A DNA stretch of 7,829 nt from contig CAIXFB010000065.1 of assembly GCA_903918595.1 (NCBI GenBank), positions 1 to 7,829 on the forward strand, in the 5' to 3' direction. The position numbers and the translations under genes are program-made. Positions 6,342 through 7,829 of this stretch are shown one piece after another. The notes beneath the pieces were generated by a model. It saw only the letters and a program-made list of their open reading frames with translations, made no database searches and was not told the DNA's origin. Each line of letters opens with the position of its first letter. The first letter of the stretch is position 1. This DNA comes from an uncultured Actinomycetes bacterium. Lineage in GTDB: Bacteria > Actinomycetota > Actinomycetes > S36-B12.

Positions 6342-6393
6342 TGGAATCATGACACGCATGACAACGACGTAGGACACCCTCGCCCGCGCGGCG

Positions 6394-7017
6394 TTGGTCT
6401 TCATCGATGAGAATGGCGTCGACGCTCTTACGATCCGCGCTTTGGGTCAACAAGTTGGTATGCATCACACAGCGGTATATCGCCACTACAGAAGCAAGAA
6501 CGAATTACTCCGGGCAGTTTTGGCGATCGTCATCGGCGACGCTTTCTCGCAAACTGGCCCGCTACCTGAGGAGCCTGAAAAGCTTCTACTCGCAATTGTC
6601 ATGGGACTGAGCAAGGCTCTTCACGCTCACCCTGCTGTTACCGCTGCCTACCTCCTCCCGGTTGAGACATTGGCCGACAGCGAAGTTGTTGCTGGGATCC
6701 AAATGATGGCAGTTCAAGCACTGCGTGAACTGGGGCTAGAGGGGCATGAGCTGGTTGTGCGCTATCAAATGCTTGAGAGCTATGCCTTCGGTTCAAGCGT
6801 TTTTGATTTTGGAGGCGCGCCAGATCACATCACCTCACGAAGCCGCCGCCACAAGATGATGGTGGATTTTGAATTCTGCTCCCTTGGAACCAGCGAGGAA
6901 CGCGTTGACGCTGTGACCGAAAGTGCTTTTGAGCTGGGTCTCATCACGCTCGTTCAAGAGTGTGCAGCGGCGGGGCGCCTGGCTCAGCCAGCCACCACAA
7001 GGGCAGCAAAATCCTAG
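6394..7017 (+). CDS. TetR-family transcriptional regulator, N-terminus possibly interrupted by a TAG codon
   Basis: A DNA-binding repressor-type regulator: N-terminal helix-turn-helix with GVDALTIRALGQQVGMHHTAVYRHYRSKNELL at about residues 8-39 (the YRHYRSK recognition end is typical), followed by a helical ligand-binding and dimerisation domain to residue 207. The ligand and targets are unknown. The only open start is TTG at 6394, with no Shine-Dalgarno sequence, and it would delete the first helix of the fold. In the same frame, ATG at 6349 or 6358 would supply MTRMTTT, then TAG (6370-6372), then DTLARAALVF, which is exactly the expected helix-1 sequence. So the natural gene probably began at 6349 or 6358 and now carries an amber codon where an Arg-like residue would be expected; it may be a recent pseudogene, a late-starting gene or a sequence error. 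The LuxR-type gene follows with a 4-bp gap. Confidence 0.75.
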   Translation: MVFIDENGVDALTIRALGQQVGMHHTAVYRHYRSKNELLRAVLAIVIGDAFSQTGPLPEEPEKLLLAIVMGLSKALHAHPAVTAAYLLPVETLADSEVVAGIQMMAVQALRELGLEGHELVVRYQMLESYAFGSSVFDFGGAPDHITSRSRRHKMMVDFEFCSLGTSEERVDAVTESAFELGLITLVQECAAAGRLAQPATTRAAKS

Positions 7018-7021
7018 TTCT

Positions 7022-7717
7022 ATGTCACCATTGGTGACACCAGAGTTGGAATTCAACCAACCACCCGCGCACCACCGCACTGGGTTGAGCCAGGTGATGG
7101 TCATCGAATCTCAGGCACTGGTCCGCGCCGGGCTGGTGAGCTTGATCGAGACTCACCTTGGTCGTGGGAGTGTCTGCTTCTCCGGATCAACAGCACGCGA
7201 AGCACTCTTTTCCGGTCGAAGCCTTAGCGGCACGTGCGCGGTCTTGGGAACGCGAAGAGACGACCCAACCGGCCAGGAGATCAAGTCCATAGCTGCTTTC
7301 GCAATGCACGGTATCGACGTACTTGTACTCGTTGATGATCCATCGGCGCAAAGCCTTGAGGCAGCAACAGTTGCTGGGACTAAGGGATACCTTGATAAGG
7401 CCACCTCTTCACAAGAGTTCATTCAGGCAGTACAGCTGATTACCTCCCGGCATCCATGTCTGCCGTTTAACAACGGGATGCGCAATGCGAGTCAGCTGCC
7501 CACCCGCGTCCATCTCTCCGACCAAGAGCGCCGTGCCCTCGTTCTATACGCATCAGGTTTGACCCAAGTTGTCGTGGCCCGGCGAATGGGCATATCACCG
7601 AATACGGCCAAGCACTACCTGGACCGAGTTCGTGATAAGAACAGCAACATCGGAGTCCGGGCGCGAACCAAACTCGAGCTCTATGCACTTGCACGCGCCG
7701 AAGGCCTACTCCCCTAA
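7022..7717 (+). CDS. Orphan NarL/LuxR-type response regulator with degenerate receiver
   Basis: A 231-residue transcription factor. A receiver-like domain (~25-143) precedes a LuxR-type helix-turn-helix (~164-228: HLSDQERRALVLYASGLTQ, then SPNTAKHYLDRVRDK as recognition helix). The C-terminal pattern (RARTKLELYALARAEGLL) matches an actinobacterial subfamily of response regulators. The receiver has lost key residues: the acidic pair is Glu29-Ser30, the phospho-acceptor position in CAVLGTRR is Gly76, and the Thr/Ser switch position is Val104, while the Lys of GYLDKATS (126) remains. Phosphorylation-independent action is therefore likely (inference). No histidine kinase gene is near. ATG 7022 was chosen because it follows the TetR stop by 4 bp; a GTG at 6923 would overlap TetR by 95 bp. 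No Shine-Dalgarno precedes it, so TTG 7085 or ATG 7097, just before the receiver core, remain possible. Confidence 0.82.
   Translation: MSPLVTPELEFNQPPAHHRTGLSQVMVIESQALVRAGLVSLIETHLGRGSVCFSGSTAREALFSGRSLSGTCAVLGTRRDDPTGQEIKSIAAFAMHGIDVLVLVDDPSAQSLEAATVAGTKGYLDKATSSQEFIQAVQLITSRHPCLPFNNGMRNASQLPTRVHLSDQERRALVLYASGLTQVVVARRMGISPNTAKHYLDRVRDKNSNIGVRARTKLELYALARAEGLLP
7023..7039 (+). promoter_or_regulatory. Perfect palindrome at the start of the LuxR-type gene
   Basis: TGTCACC-ATT-GGTGACA has 7-bp arms with no mismatch and a 3-bp centre. It overlaps the presumed ATG (7022-7024). It may be a dimeric-regulator operator or an RNA hairpin masking the start; if it is an operator within a promoter, the true start is downstream (7085 or 7097). 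Chance occurrence is not excluded. Confidence 0.35.
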
Positions 7718-7725
7718 CATCTCAA

Positions 7726-7748
7726 CCCCGAGGCTACAAAAACCGGGG
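7726..7748 (+). terminator. Weak hairpin after the LuxR-type gene
   Basis: CCCCG (7726-7730) pairs with CGGGG (7744-7748) across a 13-nt loop, 8 nt after the TAA stop. Five G-C pairs are visible but there is no T-run, so it is only a possible terminator. The remaining ~80 bp to the window end show no supportable gene. Confidence 0.25.
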
Positions 7749-7829
7749 CAGTCCCGTGCGCTCTCTCGGTACCATGCGGCTCGTGTGTACCCAACAAGAT
7801 GAAGTCCGTTCGGAAGTGAAGTTATCAAG

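Noticed and set aside
5264..6352. Long plus-strand open frame (362 codons) antisense to the helicase
   Set aside because: Its product has no recognisable motif and reads like reverse-complement noise of a well-supported helicase gene with a complete motif set; G+C-rich coding DNA often leaves such antisense frames open.
6923..7021. Extended N-terminus of the LuxR-type gene from GTG 6923
   Set aside because: It would overlap the TetR coding region by 95 bp and adds 33 residues unlike any receiver N-terminus.
7774..7829. Possible start of a next gene (ATG 7774, open to the window end, MRLVCTQQDEV)
   Set aside because: Only 18 codons are visible, with no Shine-Dalgarno or clear promoter; too little to call.

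Overview
The window reads as a chromosomal segment of an actinobacterium of moderate G+C, a little above half by eye. Support comes from the DbpA-tailed DEAD-box helicase, an orphan LuxR-type regulator whose C-terminus matches an actinobacterial subfamily (recognition-helix pattern ISPNTAKHYLDRVRDK), apparent leaderless or GTG/TTG starts, and an actinobacterial-style APC permease. No genus can be assigned from sequence alone. There are no rRNA or tRNA genes, insertion sequences, CRISPR arrays or phage genes.

Left half (plus strand, 1-3783), a membrane-transport block. It holds the 3' end of an APC-superfamily amino-acid permease with an unusual ~140-residue soluble tail, then a complete CPA1/NhaP-type Na+(K+)/H+ antiporter (1350-2597). 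Next is a 336-residue secreted and membrane protein (2773-3783) that I read as a bacterial pentameric ligand-gated ion channel, a Cys-loop receptor homologue. It has a signal peptide, a compact beta-rich extracellular domain with the FPFDxQxL loop, a Pro in M1, a pore helix with Arg 0' and Leu 9', Asp at the start of M3, a very short M3-M4 loop and M4. This is the most interesting object in the window.

Middle (minus strand, 3857-6115). A small secreted protein of unknown function (3857-4309) is convergent with the channel gene. Upstream of it on the same strand lies a full-length DEAD-box RNA helicase with an S/K-rich linker and a DbpA-type RNA-binding domain (4382-6115). The helicase starts at GTG and may be leaderless.

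Right end (plus strand, 6116-7829). A 233-bp divergent region carries promoter-like elements and an 18-bp inverted repeat just upstream of a TetR-family repressor. The natural ATG-initiated TetR frame is interrupted by an in-frame TAG eight codons in, so the gene is either damaged or starts late at TTG 6394. Immediately downstream is an orphan NarL/LuxR-type regulator whose receiver has lost its phospho-acceptor Asp. A perfect 7-bp-arm palindrome overlaps its apparent start codon. The last ~110 bp hold only a weak hairpin and no gene I can support.

Functionally, the left block suggests linked solute import, cation/proton exchange and ligand- or pH-gated ion flux across one membrane. That linkage is inferred from adjacency only. 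The right end is a two-gene regulatory unit with no visible target operon.
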